From Hetaerina americana (Eukaryota; Arthropoda; Insecta; Odonata; Calopterygidae), in the NCBI GenBank assembly GCA_022747635.1, contig JAKTNV010000003.1:14750911-14814910 (forward strand): 64,000 bases of DNA, read 5' to 3'. The translations under genes and the position numbers were made by a program. Under the pieces are notes generated by a model, which saw nothing but the letters and a program-made list of their open reading frames with translations, was not told the origin of the DNA and ran no database searches. Of this stretch, positions 24,961 to 36,925 are shown piece after piece (the stretch's first letter is position 1; each line of letters opens with the position of its first letter).

Positions 24961-27900
24961 ATGCCTCAGTATGAGAGAGAACTAGGTGGAACAGAGGAGT
25001 AAGAGAAAAGCAAAGTTAGAGCGTTTATTTTTCCGCAAATTAGCCTTCCCATAATTGCGAGTGAACTAAACTGCCGTGCCAAAATGAACAATTACAGGCG
25101 TAATGTGGTGGTAGGAATACATTATGAAAATGGAAATTATACCACTTTTCGCCAAATAATGGCATTAGTATATAGAGGAAACGTCTTCATTATCTTCATT
25201 TGGTTTCACGATTGCTACTTATACTCCCACGAAGTGTACGCGAATAGTAACTCTGCAATATTATCCGCAAGACATATGATGCCTTTTTTTGATAAATGGC
25301 TTAAATATAGTTACCGATACATATTGAACGAAACTATTCACATAAGTATTTATACTAGCGTTAAAAAAATTGCAGCAATGCATAAAAATATCTTCAATGA
25401 TAATTTAATCAAAATTACACTGCCCGTATATATGTTCACAATTATGACCTGAAATAGCTAATACTACCCTGTTTTTTTCAAAGTTCCAGGGCATCCGGTC
25501 GGAGATCAGAAAATAAAAATGACCAACACCATTTCAATTAAAAAATTTTTCAAAACAAAAGTGCTTATATTAACTGCCTCTGTAGTCGAGTTTATCATTT
25601 TCTGAATATACTTACATCTTTCTCCTGGTTCACTGAGTTGGTACGCATATTTTTTTTCAAAAAGGCTAAGCATATACTCGTATAAACATCGTTTCCATGA
25701 ACATTTTTCACAATCACTACGGACAAGTGGGGCAGCGGAATAAAAGTATCCGTTAACAAAATCTCAAAGCCAAAAAATCTGCTCGATGACAAAAAAGATG
25801 GTTTTTGCAGGTATCACCTTTTACGTACATTAAATACACGATGAGGGAATGGCATGTTCTGTTTTGCATCAAACGAAAACATTGTCAAAACCAAATTTGA
25901 CATTTATTTGTGCATATTGATCGTAGAAAAGTCGGCTTTTACGAAAAAGTGACGGTGAAGATCTATTCACGGTGAAAGTGAACTGGAAGATTCACGGTAG
26001 GTGGGTCTTTTGTTTCTTTTGACGTCGGCTAGTTTGGTCCTGTGTGTGTGCGTTTCACTTGCCACTTTACCACAAGCAGTGATCAGACCATACCGTCTAG
26101 GTATGTACTCTCTGTGTTATTATTACAGCCAGTGAGCGGCATTAAACTAAGTCCGATTTAAGTCATTATTTTGTTGAATGCAACACATTTTCCGCACGTG
26201 TACTCACACACAAGTAAAACGAGATAAAGCTGGACCCCTAACCATAAACACTCAATTTTTTCACTGATTTTTTTCTCTGGTCACAGCCAATGAGACAATA
26301 GTACAAGCGCGATCATCTTCGAGCAAAAGTTCCTTAACGAACTACCGAAATCACCAGTCTCACCCGGGGCGATCTTAAAATATAGCCTTAGTAGCAAGAT
26401 GGAAAAGTAATTTTCAGCGAAATACGTAATAACACATTTGGCGAAGCGAAATCTCTCCCTCAACTCGTTTGTCCCGCGGGTAAAATTATTAAGTGCCTGT
26501 GGCAGACGGCGAGGAATCCTCCGGTTGCTTTGATAACCGACACGTGTGACTGAACGGTCAGAGCAACGGCAGGTTTCCCCGAACCCCGGCTAAAATTCTA
26601 CAGTTCCAACCTCACAAGGTTCCGTGGCCACGACGCCGTTCCGATTTGCCGATCCGTGGGTGTGCAAACAATTCCTATCTCACGCTTCACACGGCGTGTG
26701 ATTTATGCCTCCGCCGAGATAGTTCTCACCATTATCCCCTCAGCCCGACATGGACCCATCAACTAAGTTAAATTCGAGCTAGTTTGTTGTGTGTCAAGGC
26801 AAGCACAAATGGTTGTTGAGCAAATCCAATTTCGGAGTGGATATCTCAGTGTCCGTAAGGATTGAGTAGGTCAGTTGTGTGAACAATATCAGCATAGATT
26901 GGTGAGTATTATTCCTTATGGTTTACGGTTATAACATTTTATGGTGTAGGTCATATAGTACATTCATGGATACTCTCCCTAAAAATTACTACGTAGGATT
27001 AAAATAAGGATTGGTGTAGGCTTTGCCAACGTTTGGTACCGCAGGAAGAGTAGTGCCAATTGAAGCAATCGGTCAAAATCCTTTGCTTTTGGAGCACATT
27101 TTTGTGTTTGCAAAATTTATGAGTTTTAGAACGGAAGAAATACTTTTGAAGTGATTAATATTCGACTTCTACTTTCAAGTTTACTTGAATGTTGCATTCG
27201 AAGTGACATTAATATGTTATGGAAACATCTAGAAATACTTTAATGACAAGCGATACTTTTTCGGTTTCTTCTGACTGTTAAGCTAATTTTTGAAACCTTG
27301 CTCTTTTTTAATTGAAATAATAGGGTTGATTTAAAAATTTTTTCACTGCATTTTCTCTATGCAACTCGACGTTAGTGCAATGCATCTCTTTTCAAAATGA
27401 GTTATCTTGGCCACCATATGATCAAGTGACAATATTTGCAACATGAATACTGTGACTTCGGTTACTTACACGTAAAGAATCACACACACTGAATGAAAAC
27501 TGAGTTCGAGAATATAATTAGTTTTGGCAGACCGGACTTCTTACACGACATGCATTTCACTGCAAAATTTTTGTGTTGAAGAAACTTACGCTGCTGAGCA
27601 TATCCCAAGTCTCAGGAACAGAAAACCTTGCCAAAATGTACTCAAAAGTGTGCGAATTGCTGAATTGACAGTTCTTCCGTGATTGGCAACCCCCCTGCGT
27701 TGCTTGAGATGACAAAAATTTCTTAAAAAAAAAGCTTCAAGATCAGTGTATGAATAGGACTGGGGAGAAAAGGTATGCGGAAATAGGGCTGTGAGGAATA
27801 AATAAATAAAGGGGAGTAAGTTTTAGTTTCGAAACTTAATATCGGGCCTCCCTTACACTGATTACCCCGGGAGGAAAACGAAGTGAAAAGTAGGCAGCAT

Positions 27901-30472
27901 GTTGAAACGCAGGGACATTGTGCGCTTACGCACGCTTCGTGCGTAGAGCAGAAAAAAACGTTTGCATGGTAAGTCTGGCCTTGCATGTGCTTGGAAATCG
28001 ACCACTCAGGCAGTCGTCAGGATTTGAAGCACGCGTCAAAGACTTCCCCCTTCTTATCTCTCGCTCAATTTTCTTTCGGGTTTTCTTGCTCGGCGTGGGG
28101 TCCATGAGATACGCACACTCCGATTCCTTCCATGCCCCCAAATATCGCCCCCATGCAGTCGTCGCCCCCAAACCCTCATCCGGGGCGCAAATGCAGCACG
28201 CGGGTTAAGGGGAGGAGAGGGAGGGCGCGCAGGAAGGGAAGACTCGCTTCACGGCGGGGACGGGAATAAACAAAGACGGAGCACGGCCAGCGCGCAAGCG
28301 GCAACTCGCTGGTGACTGACGATACGCCTTCAATGGGCGCGTCCTCACCTGCCTCCCCCCTGCCTGCCTTCCCCTGATCCTCCCCGACGTCGGAACAGGA
28401 GGAACTGGGTATCATGGGTGTGGAGCAACAGACAAGTGAGATAGATGGATTGGTTCCCTTGCAAACGTAGCTGCGATGCATCCGACTCCAGTGTTGACAC
28501 TCAGGCAAGTCCCGAGTCTCGATTTTTATTGGTGCGGGAAGTAGTCAGGCATCTTCGAGGCAATTATGAATTCAATAGGATGCCGAATACCGAGACTCGC
28601 ACTTTAGTTTCCATTTAAATATTCTGCAGGAAATGTTAAACGATTAACTATAATTTTAAACTGATAAATATTTATTGGAAACATTCGCCAGGGCATACCA
28701 AATCTGTGGTATGTGGTGCCTTTGGATCAACACGATTGGGTCAGGAGAAATTGACTGGGATAAGTGAGTGATATGAGGCTCAGAGCGAAGTCTGTAGTTG
28801 AAATCGCTGGCCTACTCCAAAGGACGAGCGAAGCCAAAACGTCTCCGCAGGTCCAATAGACTGCGGAAGTTAATCCGGGAATTTGACCGATATTCAACCA
28901 GAAATGATTGTCCCTTGATAGCAAAGAACTAAGGCCCTCGGCTTGAGAATCCCCCAGCAAGCCACTTCACCAGTCCGACCACATTAACGTTAGGAATATA
29001 TGAATAAACCACGCATGTTCTTAAAGCTTGACGCTATTATCAGCATTTTCGGATATGCTGAATAGGCTAAAAGGCCGCCATAGTTTAAGTGAGCTTTTTG
29101 TAATGACTCAGGAGACAAAAAGCATCTCCGAGTTATAGGAGACGCTGAATGGACAAAGAGGAGACGGACCTTACCTTAGCGAATTCTAAAATTAGGCTCG
29201 AGTTGAAATAATGCCAACCACAATCTCTACGCAGAAGAGGTCCATGTTCCGTTCCAGGATCACCGAATTTCCTCCGAGCTCACAATATACTCATCGCGAA
29301 CGCAAAATAAGCTGAAAAAAAGAGGCATCCCGAGGTTGCAATCGCATCAGATCGAACCTGTTACCTTAATTTTAAGAAGAAACCTCAATCGTATGCCAAT
29401 TGGAATTATCAAAGAACAATTTATTTCGAGAGAAAACGCATTTTAAGGTTCTATCTCAAAATCACGGGTGCAGTTACAGTTGGCCAATGCATATATAAAT
29501 TAACTTTAAACATTCTCAAATACTGGAAAGTACCACCATTAGAATAATGAAAACGAAGCTCGGTTGGATCGGTGAGGTCTACCATGCGACGTTTCGTTGA
29601 GGAAGTTAAAGACAGGACTCGAATTACTATGTTAGATCAGATCATGTACGCAAAATCAGGGAGATAGATAGTTCAACGAATAGATTTAAAATGCGTTTTT
29701 TCCTCGTATCGATTCAGACCAAAATACATACGACAACATACACGAAGGTGAGAATTAGTATTTGCAGCGTATGTATTTTGCGATGTCCTGAATGAATATT
29801 AAATATACCCATCTTTTTAGCACTCCTCCCGCTTGATTTGAATGCGTCTTCTTGAAACCTTCTTTCGTGTTATGAACTTTCATTCAGTACATGGTCAAAC
29901 TGATATTTGTTTAGAGTTGTCATGAAAGTAATTATGCATTCATGGCTGGTGACCTAACATCCCCCGCCACGCGCCCTCGTCACAGCTTGTGGGGTATTAT
30001 GTAGATGTATACATTTCTGTGAAATGTACACGTTCGGAGTATTCTATGAGTGTGAATTTCCTTATGCCACATATTTTTCACCACAGTGATGGTACCTATG
30101 AAATCGCACCAGCTGGATTTTAGCCGGGGATCTCCAGAGGCATCACCCGTCTTTGGTTCCGGAACCCACCGGACACCTTCTTAAAATTCCCAAACCACAC
30201 CACCGAGGTTTGAAAAAATATACAATGGGTTAATCCGGATTATGAGAGAAATTTCATCCGATTTCCGAATAACTGAGCCAAGCCCGGTCGAAATCAAAAT
30301 CATCAAATCGTGCCGTACCACTCATTGTACGTTCAAAATTAGGAAATATAGTATACCAGCAATATTATCGCATTCTTTTGAAAAAACAAATGCTCTATTT
30401 AATTGCGCCAAACTGAGATCTCCTCTCCATCGTCGGTGACTTCCAGAGAGTGCCCGAGGGTGTGTTCCTCAC

Positions 30473-30577
30473 CTGTATGATGGACATCTGCGCCTTGGCC
30501 GCGGCGGACAGGCTGAGGTCGTCCATGGATCCATCGTTGGAGGACGTGGAGCGGACGCCCCGGATGCAGGCGGCCAT
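30473..30577 (-). CDS. sick: Neuron navigator (sickie/NAV2-like) start-codon exon
   Basis: This exon encodes 35 residues beginning MAACIRGVRS and ending MSIIQ, then meets a splice donor CAG|GTGAGG on the minus strand. An in-frame TGA lies eight codons upstream of the ATG (30599-30601), so the start is well placed. The exon ends in phase 0, exactly what the exon at 6291-6408 needs. The join produces Q followed by IYTDWANHYL, the opening of the calponin-homology domain in neuron navigator proteins. The leader is rich in Ser and Ala and has no recognisable domain of its own. Navigators are large cytoskeletal regulators acting in neurite outgrowth; Drosophila sickie is linked to actin/cofilin control. 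Seen: ATG, upstream stop, donor, phase. Known: the NAV N-terminal architecture. Inferred: the two exons are directly joined. An alternative upstream start or a skipped cassette exon in the 24-kb intron cannot be excluded. Confidence 0.85.
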
Positions 30578-30760
30578 CTCGAGCGGATGGGACGACGGTC
30601 AGCGAATGGGAGCGGACGACGAATAGAGCGACGGCACTCTTTGGGCGTCCGTGCATGTCGCACCGACACCAAAAACACTCTTCGTAAGGTTTAGATCTCT
30701 GAGTCTGCGGCGATGTGACACTGGGGAGGTGGGGGGAAGGGGAACCAACGTCACCGGGGG
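30578..30760 (-). promoter_or_regulatory. Probable 5' UTR and proximal upstream region of the navigator start exon
   Basis: Immediately upstream of the ATG on the minus strand the sequence is GC-rich and contains stop codons in all likely extensions, as expected of a 5' UTR. A run of pyrimidines ending in CCTCCCCAG (minus strand; plus-strand CTGGGGAGG at 30721-30729) looks like a splice acceptor, with a weaker CGCCGCAG near 30705-30712. The coding start may therefore lie in a second exon, with a non-coding first exon further right. No clear TATA box was seen. Whether transcription starts here or further upstream is unresolved. Confidence 0.4.
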
Positions 30761-33477
30761 TTCCTTTCTATTGTCTCTCGGTCACTCGATTTGAAAGCCA
30801 GTGGGCAGTTTGAGCACTCACATGGGATTGAGGAAAGTGGTAGGAATCCTTTCCATCATCAAACAACGTTCTCTTCCTTGATTGAAAGTGATTTTTGTTT
30901 TTCCAATTTCTGCGCTCCTGATTGCCCGTTAGCATAGAGTATTCGGTAAAGTTCGAAAAAGAATAGTATGTCCACGCCGCGTTTATTCCATTCAGGTAAC
31001 CTAGCAAGTGCAAAATAAAAATTTATTACTAAGAGATAACATAAGAGCTTAGTTTTAATATGGATAAATGGGGGTTATTGGATATGTACATGTATGAAGG
31101 ATATAGTGGCTCCATGTGCTTTCTGATTTATGGAAATAAATCCAAATTCCAAGAAACTGCGGGAGATGCCGCAACGGTAACTTTTAACGAAGCCATCCTT
31201 ATATTGCATAAAATACTCGAGGTGCTACGCAATTAATGAAATACCGAGCACCAGTTAAGGAACAGGGAGCGTAAGTCAATATTACAGAAAAATATGAGCC
31301 TTCTAAATGACATAGCACGCTGGTCAAAGGGGCAGGCCTAACATGAGGAAGGTGACGCAGATTTAATAATTACAACATGTATTGTAATTTTAAAAAAATC
31401 ACTGACTGCTTAGTTTTAATGACTGAATGTGTGATCAATGCAGAGAGAAAACCACACCCAATACCTCAATTGACAGATATTGAACTTCCATGTTGGATAT
31501 GAAATACATTTTCAGTACAATGCAATAATCTTATATCTGTTCAAGTTAGCATTTTAATTTTTACAATATCTTGGATGGGAAACAAAAAGACATGAATTGC
31601 CAGTTGTTGCAAGCATTATTGCTTAGATATTCACATTGTAATGCCAATACATTGTGCCACGGACCTATGCGTTTCTTAGCACATGGAAGCTGCTATTCTG
31701 CAGAGTTGGAGAGAAGAACAATAGAAAACTAACACAATCTGACGTTCCGGATAAAAATATTTTCTCTGAAGAACTCGTCTATTGTAGCAATCTATCACCT
31801 TATTCGTCCGTACCGCGTGCTTGTCCCACCAAGATTTAGGAAAAACACCCCACTCACACCCCTCGTTTCCCCGTTACGAGTAAACTAGTTTAAAATTAGA
31901 AGGATTCGCTCATCAAGTCCCGCCCGAGCGGCGAGAGAGGAACTTCCCTCAGAGGCGACGGGGATCCTCCGAGAGAGGAATAACTGCGGGGACAAGCACG
32001 ACCAAATCTCTCGGAAATGGGATTCTCTCTCTCTCTGTCCTCTTTTAGGTTGAAAAATGAGATCCTGCGGGGAGGGTGGAGAGGAAATATTCTGAACAAA
32101 ATGATTCACGGCAGAATTTCCCGAACTCAAGTTTTATGGCGATCTGGTCCAAACCTTTCCACTACTTATATGGCAGCACGTCACTACTGGAAAATTCACC
32201 GTTTATGTCGGATTTAAACCAAAAATACTATGGATATACCCCAGAAGTCCGAATAATTACAGATATTAGCCAATAAATACATTTTCTGTAATCGAATATG
32301 GAGAATAATTTTGGAATTGAGGTTTTAACTTTGATAGGTAATGTAATTCGGGAGAATTTTTCAAGAAGATAATTCCATTACGATAAGAAATAGCAAATCA
32401 TTGTAAAAATAGTTCGAACGTTTTTCCATTCCTGAAAAACATGGGTCAGTAAATGTGTTTAGACTAAGGCGCTTCCTTGACATCTGAATCATAAACGTTT
32501 GACAGTGTGCTCATAAAACTCACTGCCGAGGAAGATGGGGTGTACCAGAACAAGAAAATTAGGGGCGAAGAGATGCATAAGATGAGTACATTAATGTGAA
32601 CAATGAACTCAATGAACCTTGAACTACATGCACTGCATATCTCAGCTTTTATTAATTTTATTTACGTGCTTCAAGCTGCAGAAGCTCCGACGTTCTATGA
32701 ATCGTTAGGAAAAGAAGTTGAGACAATACGAAGCAATACATTCTCTTTCCCTTCACCAATTTGGTTCCCTCATTACTAGATTTTTGATTATCTATTATCA
32801 GGTTAACAAGTATTTTATTATAGTTGTATATTTTCCTCAATGCCAAACGCATTGCATTAACACTATTGTTTCTAAAGCAAGCTGCACGGGATCACTCCTC
32901 TTCTACGGGAGTCCATATTATTTTTTCCATTAGGTTTACAAAACTGTGATTTTTGGATAGCAGTCCCATGGCTAACGCTGTGGCTAATTCTTTTGTTATC
33001 CGTGAAAAATATCGCACTTCTTTATTTTCCTTGAACGTATTGCAATAAATAATTGTCAACAGTCCTTCCTTTGGGCTAAGGCAAAGCTTAAACGTGAACA
33101 TTTTCAAAATTAACATAACGTCGAATTTTAATTACACGATATAATTTTTGGTATCTGCGATAACGAGGGTTGACATACTGTTCCTGCTATTTTTTCCAAG
33201 AAGAACGAAAACTTGAGTTGGCCTCGGTCTTAGTAAGAGCTCCTTATAGTGATGACCGTATTTGGTTAATCTCTCGAAATCCACTCGGGAGTCCAGCGGT
33301 GCCCCGCGGAATGTTCTCGCGGAATCTCAACGTTGAAACCCCTTGATCAAACGGAAGAATGACGGAAGGCTTTTATCTCGAAAATGAGGAGTTATCCCTT
33401 CCCGGACATCACCATAACGAAGAGATGAGGGCACCAAAAGGTTGTTGTGTTGCATGCATCAGCCCGATTCCCGAAAT
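30761..33477. other. Upstream flank of the navigator start exon, no recognisable gene
   Basis: AT-rich sequence. Minus-strand frames such as 30768-31013 and 31885-32130 lack recognisable domains. The second spans a CT/GA-rich patch around 31900-32060. I see no transposon termini. Confidence 0.4.
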
Positions 33478-33660
33478 AGAAGGAGAAGGGGGTTGTTTGG
33501 GTGAGAGAGAAAATATAGCTGGAGAGATGGGTGAAGGGGAGGGAGGGAAAGAGTGAGAGTGGGGAGATCTCTGTGGTCGGGAGATGAGAGGCGTTTATTG
33601 CCTGCTTAAGAGAGCGGAGCTGGGGGTCCGTGGAGTGGGGAAGGGGGGACGGGGGGTGCG
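33478..33660 (+). repeat. Polypurine tract
   Basis: An A/G-rich stretch (GAGAGAGAAAATA, GGGGAGGGAGGGAAAG). Near 33636-33656 it becomes G-runs, GGGGAAGGGGGGACGGGGGG, compatible with a G-quadruplex. Confidence 0.6.
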
Positions 33661-34544
33661 GGCTGGAGACGCGGAGGCAATGAAAATAATAAGAGTGAAA
33701 AAAGCATTCCGCCCATTTTAAGAGGGACGACCATGACAAAGAACGCTGGGGCGATGTATAAAAATAAGAAACTTTCCATTTCTACACACTGAAATTCCTG
33801 TTTACGTAAATCATCCCAGACAATCGGTAAAATTTCGACTGTCTGTCCCTTGCCATTACAAACGCTAAATTGATTTATTTTTCCTGAATTTGAGAATATT
33901 ATTTGGATTTTGGAAGACCCTTCTATTCATTAAACACTTGACTAACCGCTTGGCTTCAAACTCAAAACAACGCAAAGCGGAACAGTCAGATGTACGTACA
34001 TATTCGTATTTCTGGTCGCACTCACTCAAGAGTAGGAAAATTGTACTTAATGTATCGGACGAGAATGTTTGAAACAATTCCATAAAAGGATTGTGTAAGA
34101 TACTATTTGTCATGTCGTACAGCTGAATTCATGCTCGTAGGAGAGAGTTACCGAAAATAAAGGAATGGGACTCAAGAACTTAAGTCCGCCACGGCGACCT
34201 GGGAATATGAACCGTCCAAACTTGTGGTATAACTTTGAAATAGGTATAGATCTGGTAGGGACCGAGGAAAAGGGAATGCAAAGAAGAACGGAAATCATTT
34301 ACGGTTGAATAAGAAAGCCTTCCGAAAGGTTTTCATGTGCAATTTTTCACGGAGTCGGAATGAGTGTCCACATGAATTTGCCGCATGTAGAGAACTTGAG
34401 GTAAAATGATCTGAAAGGAATATGAACCGCTGTCACGCAGTTCATCATCAAGCCGCTCGGGCAGTTTTACAATACGTATTAGGGGCAATCGTTGTAAATA
34501 ATAAAAAAGCCGTCGGGACGCGACCCGGGGCGTGTCGGCCAGGG

Positions 34545-34870
34545 GTTGGGGCTCGGGAGGCCGTTAATGCGGGAGGGGGGGAGCGGAGGGGGTGGGGGGC
34601 TGGCAATACATAAGGAGGGAATGCCTCCCAAGGTCGACCCGAACCAATATCAGCTCGAATTGGCGGAGGAGGGCGTTCTGGGCAGTTGGCCGATCCTTTG
34701 GTCAGGCAATATTATTGTTGCGTGCGGCGGGAAGCGCGGTGTGGGGCCGCTCTCTCTCTCCTGGGGTGGGAGGGGGTGGGTTGAGGGAGAGAGAGGGAGA
34801 GGACGAGATAAACGAGGGGTGGGAAGATGAGCGGAGGGGAGAAGATTTATGGCGCCGGAATAGAGGGCAG
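34545..34870 (+). repeat. G-rich polypurine tract
   Basis: Several G-runs (GGGAGGGGGGGAGCGGAGGG near 34569-34588; GGGGTGGGAGGGGGTGGG near 34763-34780), with non-purine sequence between the two cores. It is a good G-quadruplex candidate. Confidence 0.55.
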
Positions 34871-35741
34871 CGGTGGAGCGCCCTATTGTACTTAACCCTT
34901 TCGGGAGAAAGGGCAGTGGACTTGACGCCGCACGTTTAACGACTTGGAATGCCTCTCCCTCTCCCCTCGAGCAATCGAGAAAGTAATTTAAAAGAAATAA
35001 TGATGATGGCTGTGGTGGGTAGAGTCACGTTGTGCACACATGTGTATGCTGTCTTCTAGAATTTGTGATGATGTTTTGGATTAAGAAAAGATCCCAGAAT
35101 ATTCTAGTTCCTCAGCGCGATGTATTGCGATGGGCTTGCTTCATTTTTTTTAGGTACTTCTCACGTGCCAGAAATAATTTATGACTTCGCGGTTTAATGC
35201 CGAAACTGCAATGAGCACCGTTTATGACACAACTAACAGACGGAATCTGGTTACTGAAAATTCCACCATCCCTCACAACGCAACAGTTTTGTTTCGTTGA
35301 TAAATTCACGTGTCCTTTCGTCGTTTGGCAAGTAGCATTTTTGTCAAGTCACTCCCAAAGCCCCAATTGAAGTACGCAAGACAAGGTCATTGCCCGGTGA
35401 TGGACCGAGTGGGAATTTCTTTGGTTGAATAGCAATACGCGTAACATTGGAGCAGGGCCACAATCTCCCCAGATTTCTTTCATGCCGAGGCTTGAGGGAA
35501 GAGAATGATAGCTTGATAGCGAATAACAGCAATTTTAGGGCAAAATAAATATCTCTTATTTCCCGTAGAATCACTGACAAATGCGATTTATCAAATTATC
35601 GCGAGAAAATAAGCATTGCTATGCGACAAAATATAGGAAATCTTGGAAACAAGATAAACTTATAAAATGATAAGCCTCGTATATTTAAGGTATGATATAG
35701 CCCCATAGTCACGGGAGCACATTTATGCTGCAAGATATGTA
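34871..35741. other. Unique sequence, no recognisable gene
   Basis: Two minus-strand frames (35112-35309 and 35344-35580) have no family signature or splice context that I recognise. Confidence 0.4.
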
Positions 35742-36136
35742 CGAGAAAAATTGAGAACGCCGCCAGTTGTGAAGTGAGGGCAGTGATTAAATTCCTCAAT
35801 GCAAGAAACGTTCGCCCATGTGATATTCATCGCCAATTAAAGGAGGTGTATGGAGGCAATGTAATGGACGAGTCGTCTGTTCGGCGGTGGTGTCGCAACT
35901 TCAACATGGGGAGGGGGAACACACACGACGATGAGCGTTCGGGGAGACCGTCTGTCATTACAGACCAACTGGTGAGCTCAGTTGACGAATTCGTGAGGAA
36001 CGATCGGCGCGTCACAATTGATGACATCTGTGAGCATTTTCCCAATGTTTCTCGAACAATTGTTCATGAAATTGTTAAACACCATCTGCATTATGCAAAA
36101 ATTTGTGCAAGATGGGTCCCTCGCGTATCTCAATGA
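35742..36136 (+). pseudogene. Mariner transposase N-terminal remnant, start codon lost
   Basis: The frame has no ATG, because the 165-base deletion removed it. It reads the mariner DNA-binding region: ENAASCEVRAVIKFLNARNV, SSVRRWCRNFNMGRG, the DDERSGRPSV motif, then HYAKICARWVP near 36090-36120. There an internal deletion removes the whole catalytic DD34D portion and the frame stops at 36136. A second frame just downstream (to 36230) retains the transposase C-terminus, IQKLVTRYDKCLNLLGDYVEK region. Unlike copy B it has CGA (Arg) where B has a TGA stop after PNVS. It is catalytically dead. Confidence 0.92.
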
Positions 36137-36296
36137 GCTGGCGGCGAAGGACTATGCAGCAGGAATACAGAAACTTGTCACACGTTATGACAAATGCCTT
36201 AATTTGCTTGGAGATTATGTTGAGAAGTAGTTTAAAGTATCCTCTTTCAAATAAAATTTTTTATGTTTGTTAATATTTACTTTTGTGTCTTTATTT

Positions 36297-36329
36297 CACG
36301 AACGGGTACTACTTTCCGGATGACCCTCG
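36297..36329 (+). repeat. Right terminal inverted repeat of mariner copy A
   Basis: 33 bases ending GGATGACCCTCG, identical to the right terminus of copy B. No matching left repeat remains beyond CGAG. Confidence 0.95.
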
Positions 36330-36431
36330 TAAATATTTGCAAGAAAATGAGCTACTAGGCTCAGGGTGGAGACTACTAGCCCTCTCTGAATTAATTGCAT
36401 AATTTAACAAGAATTGTATATATATTGTATT

Positions 36432-36641
36432 GCCGACCCCGGTGGCGGCGGGGTAACGTCCTTGTCTGCCATTCCAAGGGTCGCGGGTTCGATTCCCGCC
36501 TGGGTGAGTTTTCCTCCTCCTAGGGCTTGGGTGTTTGTAAATGTGACCATTGTTATCGTTGTTAATAGTTCGATATAAAGGCCAAAATGTTCTGTTTTCG
36601 GACTAATACTAAATAAATAAATAAAATAAAATATAGATATA
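36432..36641 (+). mobile_element. tRNA-derived SINE with A/T-rich tail
   Basis: A tRNA-like head carries a GGTGGC...GGGTAACG A-box-like stretch near 36441 and a perfect B box GGTTCGATTCC at 36486-36496, giving an internal RNA polymerase III promoter. A unique body of about 110 bases follows, then a TAAATAAATAAATAAAATAAAA tail. The head does not fold into a complete tRNA and the body is not tRNA, so this is a SINE rather than a tRNA gene. Confidence 0.75.
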
Positions 36642-36643
36642 AT

Positions 36644-36925
36644 GGGTCGCGGTAGTCCAGTGGGTAGAGCGTTGGACTGCTGACCGGAGGATCCCGGGTT
36701 CGATTCCCGGGCAAGGCACTCTGGGCACCTGCAGCTCAACCCAAGCTGAAGTGATTATTCGGGTACCAGGTCTTCCTGGGAAACCATAACCGGCACAGGG
36801 AAAGGAACTGGCCCCCCTACCCTGATGTGTGAATTTCACACGCCATATAGGGCTTAGTACTGGGTGAACTCTACCATCACCTACCAAACCGTCCCTCGGG
36901 TTGATTACTGTGATTATGGTTTTTT
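36644..36925 (+). mobile_element. Second tRNA-derived SINE, directly abutting the first
   Basis: The head GGGTCGCGGTAGTCCAGTGG (A box within) continues to a perfect B box at 36697-36707 inside CCGGGTTCGATTCCCGG. The body differs from that of the preceding SINE: it contains CACCTGCAGCTCAACCCAAG and, later, a GTGTGAATTTCACACG palindrome at 36826-36842. It starts two or three bases after the first SINE's tail, so it inserted into that tail or the two moved as a dimer. The acceptor-stem ends do not pair as in a genuine tRNA. Confidence 0.75.

Larger units (their letters stand above)
6409..30472 (-). other. Giant intron of the navigator gene (about 24.06 kb)
   Basis: The interval is bounded on the minus strand by donor GTGAGG (30472) and acceptor TTCGCAG (6409). 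It contains a fold-back mariner, a LINE 3' fragment, an inverted-repeat element and six or seven purine/pyrimidine tracts, but no further exon that I can recognise. Alternative first exons or enhancers could be hidden here. The stretches 6409-8387, 8503-10329, 10796-13800, 13953-14790, 14884-16779, 17241-18591, 19490-20254, 20486-21769, 23096-23449 and 23746-30472 are otherwise AT-rich unique sequence in which I see no supportable gene. Confidence 0.75.
35742..36329 (+). mobile_element. Internally deleted mariner copy A (588 bp)
   Basis: The element is flanked by TA (35740-35741 and 36330-36331) and ends with the 33-base mariner terminus at 36297-36329. Its left end retains only CGAG, the first four bases of the inverted repeat, then jumps to the AAAAATTGAG of the transposase start. 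Against copy B at 58627-59379 this is a 165-base deletion that removes most of the left inverted repeat, the leader and the ATG. The remaining 579 bases (35751-36329) differ from copy B at only two positions by my reading. The outer CGAG and TA survive, so the deletion happened inside an element already integrated, or during a transposition that resealed the end. Confidence 0.93.

Noticed and set aside
25084..25452. 122-codon plus-strand frame
   Set aside because: AT-rich, no family signature, no splice sites in frame; insufficient support for a gene.
26750..26910. Possible plus-strand non-coding exon ending at GTGAGTATT
   Set aside because: An isolated donor-like sequence without any partner or coding content; too weak to annotate.
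29940..30240. Possible dispersed repeat containing GTGACCTAACATCCCC
   Set aside because: It looked repeat-like, but I could not find termini, a second copy or a family signature in the window.
36644..36720. Functional tRNA gene (Ser-like anticodon region)
   Set aside because: A and B boxes are good, but the acceptor stem does not pair and a SINE body follows, so it is a tRNA-derived SINE head.
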